A DNA stretch of 57,583 nt, from the NCBI GenBank assembly GCA_947165895.1, contig CAMVCB010000002.1, forward strand, positions 352,155 through 409,737, in the 5' to 3' direction. How positions within the stretch are numbered: position 1 is the stretch's first letter; each line of letters opens with the position of its first letter. The notes beneath the pieces were generated by a model. The model was not told where the DNA came from, made no database searches, and saw only the letters and a list, made by a program, of their open reading frames with translations. Source of the DNA: an uncultured Treponema sp. Lineage in GTDB: Bacteria; Spirochaetota; Spirochaetia; Treponematales; Treponemataceae. This document shows positions 50,075 to 57,583 of the stretch, in pieces. Made by a program: the position numbers and the translations under genes.

Positions 50075-51486
50075 TATAAGCCTCCCTTCATTTCCAACTT
50101 AATCAAATTATTCATCTCGACTGCGTATTCCAGAGGCAGTTCCTTGCTTACAGGATTTGCAAAGCCCGAAACTATCATGCTGCGGGCTTCTTCCTCGCTG
50201 ATTCCCCGGCTCATAAGATAGAAAATTGCGTCGCTGCTGATTCGGCCGATTTTTGCCTCGTGACCAACGTCGCTTGTGTCGTTCAAAATCTCCATGGCAG
50301 GAACTGTGTCCGAGCGGCTTTCGCTGTCCAGCATAAGCGACTGGCAGGAAACACTGGCCTTACTTTCGCCTGCATCCTTTGACATGTAGATTGCTGAACG
50401 GTAGGTACTCATGCCGCCGCCCTTGGAAATCGACTTTGTGGTAATCAGGCTTGAGGTGTGCGGCGCCAGATGAACCATCTTTGCGCCTGTATCAAGATTC
50501 TGACCGTTACCGGCAAAGGTAATTCCCGTAAAATCAGCCTTTGCATTGCGGCCGACAAGGTCACTTTCCGGATAGAGGTAAGAAACGTGAGAACCAAATG
50601 AGCCCGAAACCCATTCGATGCTGGCATCTTCTTCAACCCTTGCACGCTTTGTGTTCAGGTTGTACATATTTTTAGACCAGTTTTCGATGGTCGAATAGCG
50701 CAGGTGGGCACCTTTTTTTACAAAAAGCTCTACCGCGCCCGCGTGCAGGTTTGCTTCGTTATATTTTGGAGCAGAACAGCCTTCAATAAAGTGCAGGTCT
50801 GCGCCTTCATCAACAATAATCAGGGTGTGCTCAAACTGGCCGGCACCCTTTGCGTTCAGACGGAAGTAAGACTGAAGGGGGAAACTCAAATGCACGCCCT
50901 TTGGAACGTAAACAAAAGAACCGCCCGACCATACAGCGCCATGCAAAGCCGCAAATTTGTGGTCGCGGGGCGTAATCAGAGTCATAAAATATTCTTTTAC
51001 CATTGGTCCCCATTCAGGAGATTTAAGGGCATCTTCAAAGCCTAAGTAAACAACACCTTGCTTTGCAACCTCTTCCTGAACATTGTGGTAAACAAGCTCA
51101 GAATCGTACTGGGCACCGACACCGGCAAGAGATTTTCTTTCAGCTTCCGGAATACCAAGCTTTTCAAAAGTGTCCTTAATATCCTGAGGAACGTCTTCCC
51201 ATTTTCCGCTCATCTGAGTTTTGGGGCGGACGTAAGTTGCAATATCTTCTATATGGAGGCCTTCGATTGAAGGGCCCCAGTCGGGCACTCCAAGTTTATT
51301 GTATGTTTCAAGCGATTTTAAGCGGAACTCTTTCATCCATTCCGGGTCGCCCTTTTCTTCACTGAGCTTTTTTACGATTTCCGGGGTAAGTCCGCTTTCA
51401 ATACGGTAAAAATCCTTCTCAGATTCTTCATAGCGGAAATCATAAAAATCGCGGTTTATGTCGTTTATCTGTGTTTTTTCTTCCAT
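50074..51486 (-). CDS. sufB: Fe-S cluster assembly protein SufB
   Basis: 470 residues, standard length. Core of the SufBCD scaffold. Conserved FVYVPKGVHLSFPLQSYFRLNAKGAGQFEHTLIIVDEGADLHFIEGCSAP, the Cys in SKASVSCQSLML, and DVGHEAKIGRISSDAIFYLMSRGISEEEARSM. It binds the nascent cluster with SufD and is driven by SufC ATP hydrolysis. Starts 3 nt after sufC ends. Confidence 0.96.
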   Translation of the reverse strand: MEEKTQINDINRDFYDFRYEESEKDFYRIESGLTPEIVKKLSEEKGDPEWMKEFRLKSLETYNKLGVPDWGPSIEGLHIEDIATYVRPKTQMSGKWEDVPQDIKDTFEKLGIPEAERKSLAGVGAQYDSELVYHNVQEEVAKQGVVYLGFEDALKSPEWGPMVKEYFMTLITPRDHKFAALHGAVWSGGSFVYVPKGVHLSFPLQSYFRLNAKGAGQFEHTLIIVDEGADLHFIEGCSAPKYNEANLHAGAVELFVKKGAHLRYSTIENWSKNMYNLNTKRARVEEDASIEWVSGSFGSHVSYLYPESDLVGRNAKADFTGITFAGNGQNLDTGAKMVHLAPHTSSLITTKSISKGGGMSTYRSAIYMSKDAGESKASVSCQSLMLDSESRSDTVPAMEILNDTSDVGHEAKIGRISSDAIFYLMSRGISEEEARSMIVSGFANPVSKELPLEYAVEMNNLIKLEMKGGL

Positions 51487-51489
51487 AGG

Positions 51490-52227
51490 TTATTTGATGA
51501 ATTCCTCAAAGCCTTTTTCGTTAATCTCCTTAAACAAGTCCCCGTCGCCGGTTTTGGCAATGTGGCCTTTTACAAGGATGTGGGTTTTATCTACGTTCAG
51601 ACCGTCAAGAATCTTTGTTGTGTGGGTAATAATCAAAAGTGCACCGTTTGTAAGGCGGCGGTATTCCTCAAGCCCCTTTGCAACAAAACGCACGGCGTCA
51701 ACATCAAGTCCCGAATCAGTTTCGTCAAGAATTGCAAAATCAGGTTTCAGCATCAAAAGCTGGAGGATTTCACTCTTCTTTCGCTCACCGCCCGAAAATC
51801 CCACGTTCAAATCGCGCTTTGCATAATCAGGATTCATGTTCAAAAGCTCCATGCAGCGCTGCAATTCCTTCTGGAACTGGAAAAGCTTTACCCGTTCGCC
51901 GGTCTTCTGCTGAAGGGCAGAGCGGATAAAGGTTTCAAGAGAAATGCCAGGAACTTCAAGCGGTGCCTGGAAAGACATAAACATTCCCATTTTCGCACGC
52001 TTGTCAGTGCTTTCTTCAGTAATATCAGTATCTTTGAAAAGAATCTTTCCGCCTGTAATTTTGTAAACCGGATTTCCCAGCAGGGTATTTCCCAAAGATG
52101 ATTTTCCGGCTCCGTTTGGTCCCATAAGAACATGAGTTTCGCCAGAATTTATAGTAAGGTTCAGGTCGTTGAGAATCTGCTTTCCGTCCTCAAGTCCTGC
52201 GTTTAAATGTTGAATATCAAGTAACAT
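51490..52227 (-). CDS. sufC: Fe-S cluster assembly ATPase SufC
   Basis: 245 residues. ABC-type ATPase: Walker A MGPNGAGKSSLGN (~36-48), signature FSGGERKKSE (~143), Walker B FAILDETDSGLD, H-loop IITHTTKIL. The cytosolic engine of SufBCD. First gene of sufCBDSU. No Shine-Dalgarno; the -10 TATATT is 6 nt before the ATG, so the operon's first cistron is probably leaderless. No IscR/SufR site recognised. Confidence 0.96.
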   Translation of the reverse strand: MLLDIQHLNAGLEDGKQILNDLNLTINSGETHVLMGPNGAGKSSLGNTLLGNPVYKITGGKILFKDTDITEESTDKRAKMGMFMSFQAPLEVPGISLETFIRSALQQKTGERVKLFQFQKELQRCMELLNMNPDYAKRDLNVGFSGGERKKSEILQLLMLKPDFAILDETDSGLDVDAVRFVAKGLEEYRRLTNGALLIITHTTKILDGLNVDKTHILVKGHIAKTGDGDLFKEINEKGFEEFIK

Positions 52228-52233
52228 AGCATA

Positions 52234-52262
52234 AATATACTAAAAAGATAGGTTAAAGGCAA
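52234..52262 (-). promoter_or_regulatory. Promoter of the suf operon
   Basis: Minus strand: TTGCCT (52262-52257), 17-bp spacer, TATATT (52239-52234), 6 nt to the sufC ATG. Predicted leaderless start. The 75-bp divergent gap to the exonuclease gene holds no obvious palindrome for a repressor. Confidence 0.65.
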
Positions 52263-52302
52263 ATAGGTATATTTTTTTTCTTAAATCCGTTATCCTTTAT
52301 TT

Positions 52303-53232
52303 ATGAACCACAAGCAATTTGTTTTTTTTGACTGCGAATGTGCAAATACTTTTGAGGGAGTGGGGAAAATCTGCTCTCTGGGGTATGTGATTACAGATGA
52401 TGATTTGAACGTGATTGAAAGCGAAGATGTTGTAATGAATCCGGAGTGTGATTTTGACTGGTATCTGCTTTCGGCAAAAAATGAATGTCACCTTGCATAT
52501 TCAAAGGATTACTTCCGGGCAAAGCCTAATTATGAAGCCTATTATAAGGATATAAAAAAGCTTTTTACTACCGGAAACCGCTTTATTGCAGGTTTTGCGG
52601 TTGGAAATGATATTGGTTTTGTGAACTCTGCCAACGAGCGCTATAATCTTCCATATATTAACTTTCGTGCCTTTGACCTTGAAAAGCTTTTGAATAAGCA
52701 TTACGAGACAAAGAAAAAGCTTAAGGAATGGGCTGAGTTTTTTGGCGTAAACGTAGCAAAGTTTCAGAGCCACAAATCGGTTGATGATGCCATGATGACC
52801 ATGCTCTGCCTTAAAAAATTCTGCATGGAAAGCGGCAAGGCCTGTGAGCAGGTGATGCAGGAAAACAGGGACTTTTTTATTTCTTCCGAGCAGATGATTC
52901 AGGCGGCAGAGGAACGGGCCTACCGTAAGGAAATGCTTGAAAAAATCAAGCGGCTCTATAATAAAAAAAATCCTATGCCGCGTCACAAGGGACTTTTGGG
53001 AAAGCACCTGGAGCTTGACGGCAAGATTCTGAAGGATGTTGATTACGCCTTTGAGCTTGTTAAGCGCATTTACGATAACGGCGGAGTTACCCACGAGCAC
53101 TGTACGGGAAGCGGTTTTGTGGTGTTTGAGCTTGAAAGCGCTGACCAGGTGAATCCTGGACTGGCAGAAAAAATTAAAAAGCGGGGACTTGAAGTTCTTA
53201 CGCTTGGGCAGCTGGAGCAGCTGCTTGGTTAG
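52303..53232 (+). CDS. DEDDh 3'-5' exonuclease with C-terminal BRCT-like domain
   Basis: 309 residues. DnaQ-fold exonuclease at ~5-180: ExoI motif FVFFDCECANT (D10, E12), Exo II region AGFAVGNDIGFVNSA (Asp), Exo III SHKSVDDAMM (His, Asp). A helical linker (~185-230) is followed by a BRCT-like tail (~235-309: LLGKHLELDGKILKDVDYAFELVKRIYDNGGVT; LESADQVNPGLAEKIKKRGLEVLTLGQLEQLL). The combination resembles exonucleases related to polymerase III epsilon fused to a DNA-end or protein-binding module. It may act in DNA repair or RNA trimming. No Shine-Dalgarno; TATCCT 6 nt before the ATG. Confidence 0.85.
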   Translation: MNHKQFVFFDCECANTFEGVGKICSLGYVITDDDLNVIESEDVVMNPECDFDWYLLSAKNECHLAYSKDYFRAKPNYEAYYKDIKKLFTTGNRFIAGFAVGNDIGFVNSANERYNLPYINFRAFDLEKLLNKHYETKKKLKEWAEFFGVNVAKFQSHKSVDDAMMTMLCLKKFCMESGKACEQVMQENRDFFISSEQMIQAAEERAYRKEMLEKIKRLYNKKNPMPRHKGLLGKHLELDGKILKDVDYAFELVKRIYDNGGVTHEHCTGSGFVVFELESADQVNPGLAEKIKKRGLEVLTLGQLEQLLG

Positions 53233-53299
53233 GGGCACTGCGCCCGAATTATTGTAATAGCATTAAATTTTCATTATAATTGCATAAATATTTAAAAAC

Positions 53300-53341
53300 T
53301 TTCGTCATACTAAAGAGCGCCCTTTGCGGGGCATGACGAAA
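53300..53341 (+). promoter_or_regulatory. Inverted repeat in the thrA leader
   Basis: Arms TTTCGTCAT (53300-53308) and ATGACGAAA (53333-53341), perfect over 9 bp, enclose a GC-rich inner part (GCGCCCTTTGCGGGGC) that can fold on itself. It ends 13 bases before the thrA ATG, leaving AGGGG as ribosome site. Could be an operator or a leader structure controlling thrA; no leader peptide rich in Thr/Ile was found. Confidence 0.35.
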
Positions 53342-53354
53342 ACAGGGGTACAAT

Positions 53355-55859
53355 ATGATTACATTGAAATTTGGCGGAACATCTATGGCAAATGCCCGCC
53401 GCATCCTTTCGTCTGCGGACATTATTATTGGTCGCGCAAAAGAAGACAGACTCAGCGTTGTTGTAAGTGCTGCAGCCGGTGTTTCTAACGCACTTCAGGC
53501 TGCAATTGACGCTTGTACCACCGGGACCCCTGCCGGGACATTCGTTTTTGACATTAAGAAAATCCACGAAGAAATCTGTTTTGAGCTTCAGTCTAAGCTT
53601 AAGGGCTTTGATGCAGAAAAAGTTCTGGCTGCAATTCAGCCAAATTTTGACGAGCTTGAAAAGCTGCTTGCGGGTGTAGGCTCATTCGGTGAGTGTCCTG
53701 ATACTGTTCACTGCCGCATTATGGGTATGGGTGAGCTTTGTTCTGCTCCGATTATGGAAGCAGTTCTCCGTGCAAAAGACCAGAGCGTAATGCTGCTGGA
53801 TTCCCGCAAATACGTATTTACAAGCGGCAATCAGAAGGAAGGCGAGGCTGATTACGGCCGTTCTGCCGAAGCCTGCAGACCTTTCCGCGACGGCGAATCA
53901 AACAGCCAGACCCGCATTCTTTTGTTCCCGGGCTTTATCTGCTCATGGATCAAGGGAACTGGGGCTTCTCCTGTAATGGGACTTCTGGGCCGCAACGGTT
54001 CGGACTTTTCTGCCGCAATTATCGGAACCTGCTTTGGCGTAAAGAGGGTTGAGTTCTGGACTGATGTTGACGGTGTTTACACTGCTGACCCTCGAGTTGT
54101 AAAAGACGCAATTCTTGTTGATGATATGTCTTACGAAGAGGCTATGGAGCTTTCTTTCTTTGGTTCTAAGGTTCTTCATCCAAAAACTCTGGCACCTTTA
54201 CAGGCAAAGGGAATTGAAGCCTGGTCTTTGAACAGCCACAATCCTTCTGCCCGCGGTACAAGAATCGGAAAAGGTCCTTTTGACAGCCGCAAAAAGTTCA
54301 GCATCTGCGGTATTTCTTCTTTGAAGCACGTTTCTATGGTTAGCGTGGGCGGAACTGCAATGAGGGGCCGCACAGGAATGGCAAGCCGCGTTTTCAATGC
54401 GGTATCTTCTGCAGGTTCTTCCATCCTTTTGATTACCCAGTCTTCTTCTGAATATACAATTTCTTTCTGCGTACGGGACAGCGAAGTTGATACAGTCCGG
54501 GATGCAGTTGCAAAAGAGTTTGAGCTTGAAATTCGCGAGCGCATCATCGATGAAATTGAAGTTATCAAAGACTGTTCTATTGTAAGTGTTGTCGGCGACG
54601 GCATGATTAAAAACCGCGGTGTTGCTTCTAAGTTTACAAACGCCCTTTCTTCTCAGGATATCAATATTATCGCTCTGGCTCAGGGATCAAGCGAACGCTG
54701 TATTTCTGCCGTAATTTCTGGTGAGTTTACAGATACTGCCGTTAAGGCCGTTCACCGCTTCTTCTTCCACACAGCCCAGAGCATTGAAGTTTTTGCCTTT
54801 GGTGCGGGAACAATCGGCGGTACTTTAATCGACCAGATTTACCAGCAGCACGACAAGCTTTTGAGCGAAAACGTAGACATCAAAGTTCTTGCAATCACAA
54901 CTATTGACGGCATGATTTTGAATGAGGACGGAATTGACCTTTCAAACTGGCGCGACCAGATGAAAAATCCGGAATTCCCTTTCAATTCTGATGCAAACGT
55001 TGACCAGATTATCAGCTTTGTAAAGGAAAAGAAGCCTCTCAATCCTGTTTTTGTTGACTGTACTGCCTCTTACGATTTGCCGGACCGCTATCTTGATATT
55101 CTCAATGCCGGAATGAGCATCGCAACACCAAACAAACGGGCAAACTCTAAGAACATTGAGTTCTACCACGAGCTTCGCCGCACAGCAAACAAAATGCACC
55201 GCCGCTTCCTCTACGAAACAAACGTTGGTGCAGGTCTTCCAATCATCGATACTTTGCAGAACCTCTATAAATCAGGCGACAAGCTTTCAAGCTTTAACGG
55301 AATTATGTCCGGCTCTCTTTCCTATATTTTTGGAAAACTGGACGAAGGCGTTCCTTTCAGTAAGGCTGTTTGCGAAGCCCGCGAGCTGCGTTACACAGAG
55401 CCTGATCCACGCGATGACTTGAACGGAATGGACGTTGCCCGCAAGGCTCTTATTATTGCCCGCGAATCCGGCTATGACATCGAGCTTGATGATATCACTT
55501 TGTATAAGGTTTTCCCGGACAGCTTCGATTCAACCGGAACTGTAGACGAGTTCCTCAAAAAGCTTCCTGAAGTTGACGATTACTTTGCAAAAAAGATTGC
55601 CGACCTCAAAAAAGCTGGCAAAGTTCTGCGAATGGGTGCTACAATAAAAGATGGAAAAGCAAGCGTTGGAATGATGGAAGTCGGCCAAGATGATCCTCTT
55701 TACGGAGTACGCGGCGGTGAAAACGCCTTTGTATTCTATACAGAGCGCTACCAGCCGATTCCTCTTACAGTCCGCGGATACGGTGCCGGTGCTGGAGTTA
55801 CCGCTGCCGGAGTTTTCGGCGATATTCTGAGAACTGTTAGTTTTAATCCAGAGCGCTAA
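53355..55859 (+). CDS. thrA: Bifunctional aspartate kinase / homoserine dehydrogenase
   Basis: 834 residues, as in E. coli ThrA (820). Aspartokinase domain ~1-290 (KFGGTSMANA, LGRNGSDFSAAIIG, EFWTDVDGVYTADPR), two ACT regulatory modules ~310-465 (VSMVSVGGTAMRGRTGMASRVFNAV; IALAQGSSERCISAVI), homoserine dehydrogenase ~475-834 (FGAGTIGGTLIDQI nucleotide fold, GLPIIDTLQNL, GIMSGSLSYIF, ELRYTEPDPRDDLNGMDVARKALIIARE). It feeds threonine, methionine and isoleucine synthesis; probably feedback-controlled by Thr through the ACT domains. Followed by ilvN, fitting the shared isoleucine route. Confidence 0.96.
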   Translation: MITLKFGGTSMANARRILSSADIIIGRAKEDRLSVVVSAAAGVSNALQAAIDACTTGTPAGTFVFDIKKIHEEICFELQSKLKGFDAEKVLAAIQPNFDELEKLLAGVGSFGECPDTVHCRIMGMGELCSAPIMEAVLRAKDQSVMLLDSRKYVFTSGNQKEGEADYGRSAEACRPFRDGESNSQTRILLFPGFICSWIKGTGASPVMGLLGRNGSDFSAAIIGTCFGVKRVEFWTDVDGVYTADPRVVKDAILVDDMSYEEAMELSFFGSKVLHPKTLAPLQAKGIEAWSLNSHNPSARGTRIGKGPFDSRKKFSICGISSLKHVSMVSVGGTAMRGRTGMASRVFNAVSSAGSSILLITQSSSEYTISFCVRDSEVDTVRDAVAKEFELEIRERIIDEIEVIKDCSIVSVVGDGMIKNRGVASKFTNALSSQDINIIALAQGSSERCISAVISGEFTDTAVKAVHRFFFHTAQSIEVFAFGAGTIGGTLIDQIYQQHDKLLSENVDIKVLAITTIDGMILNEDGIDLSNWRDQMKNPEFPFNSDANVDQIISFVKEKKPLNPVFVDCTASYDLPDRYLDILNAGMSIATPNKRANSKNIEFYHELRRTANKMHRRFLYETNVGAGLPIIDTLQNLYKSGDKLSSFNGIMSGSLSYIFGKLDEGVPFSKAVCEARELRYTEPDPRDDLNGMDVARKALIIARESGYDIELDDITLYKVFPDSFDSTGTVDEFLKKLPEVDDYFAKKIADLKKAGKVLRMGATIKDGKASVGMMEVGQDDPLYGVRGGENAFVFYTERYQPIPLTVRGYGAGAGVTAAGVFGDILRTVSFNPER

Positions 55860-55860
55860 T

Positions 55861-55935
55861 GCAAGCTTTACGGAGTGAAGCTTGCTGTTTTGCCTGACTA
55901 AACTGCCGTGTGTAGTGGAGATTTTCAGGCAAAAC
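55861..55935 (+). other. Two consecutive hairpins between thrA and ilvN
   Basis: First: GCAAGCTT/AAGCTTGC with a 9-nt loop (55861-55885). Second: GTTTTGCCTGA/TCAGGCAAAAC, 11 bp perfect with a 27-nt loop (55887-55935). Neither is followed by a T-run. They probably adjust stability or processing of the thrA-ilvN message rather than end it. Confidence 0.6.
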
Positions 55936-55966
55936 AAGATTCAACCCGGAGCGATAGGAGACCTTT

Positions 55967-56455
55967 ATGAATAAATTTGTTTTGTCAGTTTTAGTAGAAA
56001 ACCACGCCGGTGTTTTGAGCCGAGTTTCAGGACTTTTCAGCCGCCGCGGTTATAATATCGATTCCCTTACAGTGTGCGAGACAAACAAGCCGGGACAGTC
56101 CCGCATGACAATCGTTGTAAACGGCGACGAATACATTCTTGAGCAGATTCAGAAGCAGCTTGCAAAGCTTGTAGAAGTTATTTCCATCAAAAAATGTGAA
56201 AAATCTTCTTCAACCCAGCGCGAAATGGCTTTGATTAAGGTAAAGGCCGAGGGTACAAACCGCGCCGTAATCATCGAAACCTGCGAAATCTTCCGCGCCC
56301 ACATCGTAGACGTTGGAATTGATTCTGTAATCGTAGAAGCTACCGGTAGTGAAGATAAGATTGACAGCCTTGTACGCCTGCTGGAACCTTACGGAATCCT
56401 GGAATACGTAAAGACCGGCCTTACCGCAATGGACCGCGGTTCTACAATAATGTAG
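55967..56455 (+). CDS. ilvN: Acetolactate synthase small (regulatory) subunit
   Basis: 162 residues, matching the ~163 of IlvH/IlvN. N-terminal ACT domain (LSVLVENHAGVLSRVSGLFSRRGYNIDSLTV) that binds valine and sets feedback on acetolactate synthase, and the C-terminal half (EMALIKVKAEGTNRAVIIETCEIFRAHIVDV). The large catalytic subunit is not in this window. AGGAG lies 7 nt upstream. It follows thrA after 107 bases with two hairpins, so co-transcription is likely. Confidence 0.94.
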   Translation: MNKFVLSVLVENHAGVLSRVSGLFSRRGYNIDSLTVCETNKPGQSRMTIVVNGDEYILEQIQKQLAKLVEVISIKKCEKSSSTQREMALIKVKAEGTNRAVIIETCEIFRAHIVDVGIDSVIVEATGSEDKIDSLVRLLEPYGILEYVKTGLTAMDRGSTIM

Positions 56456-56479
56456 TGCCGCAAAGGTCGTAAGGCCTTC

Positions 56480-57331
56480 TTACTTCCCAGACTCAAGCTG
56501 AGCCTTAAGTTCAAGAACTTTTTCTACAGGAAGGCCCAGCGCCTGCGCGATCTGTTCAACAGTGAGCAAGTTCATTTTCAGGAGGTTGTTTGCGGCTTCG
56601 ATGGCACCTTCTTCTTTTCCCTCTCTTCTGGCGGCTCTTTGAATGTCTCTATCATGTAAATTCATAGCAGCGTAATCACTCCTGAATTTTTCGTTATCCT
56701 TGATTTTCTCGACAAGCTTTGAAAGACGGTTGGTAAAATCATCTTTTCCCGGCTCATTAGTGCTTATAAAATGCAGAAAGGCTTTTATCTTTTCATCCTT
56801 TTCTGATTCATAGGCACTTGCATTATAAATCACAGTGAGACTTTTGTCATTCAAATTAACCCGGGCATTTTCCTTGCAGATATTCTGGAAGGTGTAACAA
56901 GGCAGTCCGTAAGGAATCTTTTTCTCTTCATCAATAAAGAAAGGATCCTGCTTGCAGATAAACAGAATGTAACTTTCCTTCAATTCTGGATAATCCTGTC
57001 CTTTCATAAGACTGTCCATATCAATCATCGATTGATAATATCGCGTACGTTTGCCTAAAGCTTCCTGAGGGTAGCACTGTAATTCAACGTCGATAATTTT
57101 GTCATCGTCTTTCAGGTAAACATCAAGGCGAACGCCCTTCGTCGTGTAAAAAGGTTTTATTGCTTTTTCAAGTTCAGGATATTCAACGTGTCCTACTTTA
57201 ATGTGAAGCAGCCTTTCTACAAGCTCAGCACTTATTTCAGGATAACGCATAACTTCCTGAAACATACCGTCGTCGGCGAAAGTCAGTTGATCTACCGGCT
57301 TTTTGTCATAAATTGTGATTTTGTCAGTCAT
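56480..57331 (-). CDS. Rpn/PD-(D/E)XK nuclease family protein
   Basis: 283 residues of the recombination-promoting nuclease / PD-(D/E)XK transposase-like family: FADDGMFQEVMRYPEISAELVERLL at the N-terminus, catalytic core GVRLDVYLKDDDK, then IIDVELQ (Asp then E-x-Q), and YYQSMIDMDSLMKGQDYPELKESYIL. C-terminal helical tail with EEGAIEAANNLLKMNLLTVEQIAQALGL. These are often found in multiple mobile copies per genome; no inverted repeats or target duplication mark this copy. The catalytic residues look intact. AGAAAA ribosome-site context is weak. Confidence 0.88.
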   Translation of the reverse strand: MTDKITIYDKKPVDQLTFADDGMFQEVMRYPEISAELVERLLHIKVGHVEYPELEKAIKPFYTTKGVRLDVYLKDDDKIIDVELQCYPQEALGKRTRYYQSMIDMDSLMKGQDYPELKESYILFICKQDPFFIDEEKKIPYGLPCYTFQNICKENARVNLNDKSLTVIYNASAYESEKDEKIKAFLHFISTNEPGKDDFTNRLSKLVEKIKDNEKFRSDYAAMNLHDRDIQRAARREGKEEGAIEAANNLLKMNLLTVEQIAQALGLPVEKVLELKAQLESGK

Positions 57332-57500
57332 ATTTTCTCCAAATTTTAATATTAACTCTCTACAGTTAATATGGCCCTGGAACTATCATTTTTGACAAAA
57401 ATTTGGAAAAAATCTTAGAAAATTTAGAAGAAAATTTTAATAAAGACTATAAAGTATTATAGATGTGTAAATGTTTAAGATTAAAAAAAATTGGGCGCAT

Positions 57501-57521
57501 CCGCCTGCCAGCGGCAGGCGG
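57501..57521. repeat. GC-rich palindrome in the right-hand intergenic region
   Basis: CCGCCTGCC-AGC-GGCAGGCGG, a perfect 9-bp stem inside an otherwise AT-rich 250-base stretch (57332-57583) upstream of the Rpn gene. TCGGGCTTTT follows on the plus strand, so it could be a terminator for a transcript coming from the left, or a REP-like palindrome. Nothing else is recognisable in that stretch. Confidence 0.5.
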
Positions 57522-57583
57522 TCGGGCTTTTGAACTGAACCCTCTTTTTTGGACAGTTTTTATGCTACCATATTTGTCAATCG

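Noticed and set aside
53300..53341. Terminator of the exonuclease gene
   Set aside because: No T-run after the stem; better viewed as a thrA leader structure.
56480..57331. Complete insertion sequence
   Set aside because: The Rpn protein is transposase-like, but no terminal inverted repeats or target-site duplication could be seen around it within the window.

Overview
The window reads as one contiguous piece of a spirochaete chromosome, most probably a commensal Treponema. This is inference from content: an M23/LysM-like cell-wall gene, a very large GreA-type factor, recA-folK-scpA-scpB-rluB, cmk followed by rpsA, and many lipoproteins with the loose spirochaetal lipobox. Overall composition is moderately AT-rich, there is no rRNA, prophage or CRISPR array, and there is one tRNA (Arg, anticodon TCT). 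No gene-free stretch exceeds about 250 bases.

Layout. 1-4364 (minus): truncated class A penicillin-binding protein, then a PEGA-like protein and an M23 peptidase. 4457-6508: small 2x[4Fe-4S] ferredoxin (minus), deoC (plus), a metallo-beta-lactamase-fold hydrolase (minus). 6624-10375 (minus): giant GreA-domain protein and a TPR protein. 10560-18640 (plus): rpe, three envelope/TPR proteins, recA, folK, scpA, scpB and a pseudouridine synthase. 18714-31276: the accessory island described next. 31484-36390 (plus): cmk, rpsA, a degenerate AAA+/Fis regulator, a membrane TPR protein and a lipoprotein. 36400-41617 (minus): sensory operon of a degenerate GGDEF receptor, a hybrid histidine kinase and a double-receiver protein. 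41724-44134 (plus): PAP2 phosphatase and phosphohexomutase. 44200-46762 (minus): a second S41 lipoprotein plus beta-barrel pair. 46876-52227 (minus): sufCBDSU with tRNA-Arg directly downstream. 52303-56455 (plus): DEDDh exonuclease with BRCT-like tail, bifunctional thrA, ilvN. 56480-57331 (minus): Rpn/PD-(D/E)XK nuclease.

The most interesting part is 18714-31276. Two paralogous proteins, each with about six membrane helices and a C-terminal SARP/OmpR-type winged helix, flank and punctuate a set of three S41-protease lipoproteins, an outer-membrane protein, a lipoprotein with a possible pore-forming-type hairpin region, a small secreted protein and a 26-residue hydrophobic peptide. Three promoters here carry direct repeats of the 11-mer TTTTGTACTGA. 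They are phased by one DNA turn (11 bp, one step of 12) and each array ends exactly 8 bp before a -10 box. That is the geometry known for SARP operators, so I infer a membrane-sensor-to-surface-protease regulatory circuit. Both regulators are transcribed from near-consensus promoters whose start site falls at or next to the ATG, so their mRNAs should be leaderless. The same arrangement recurs elsewhere in the window (deoC, sufC and others).
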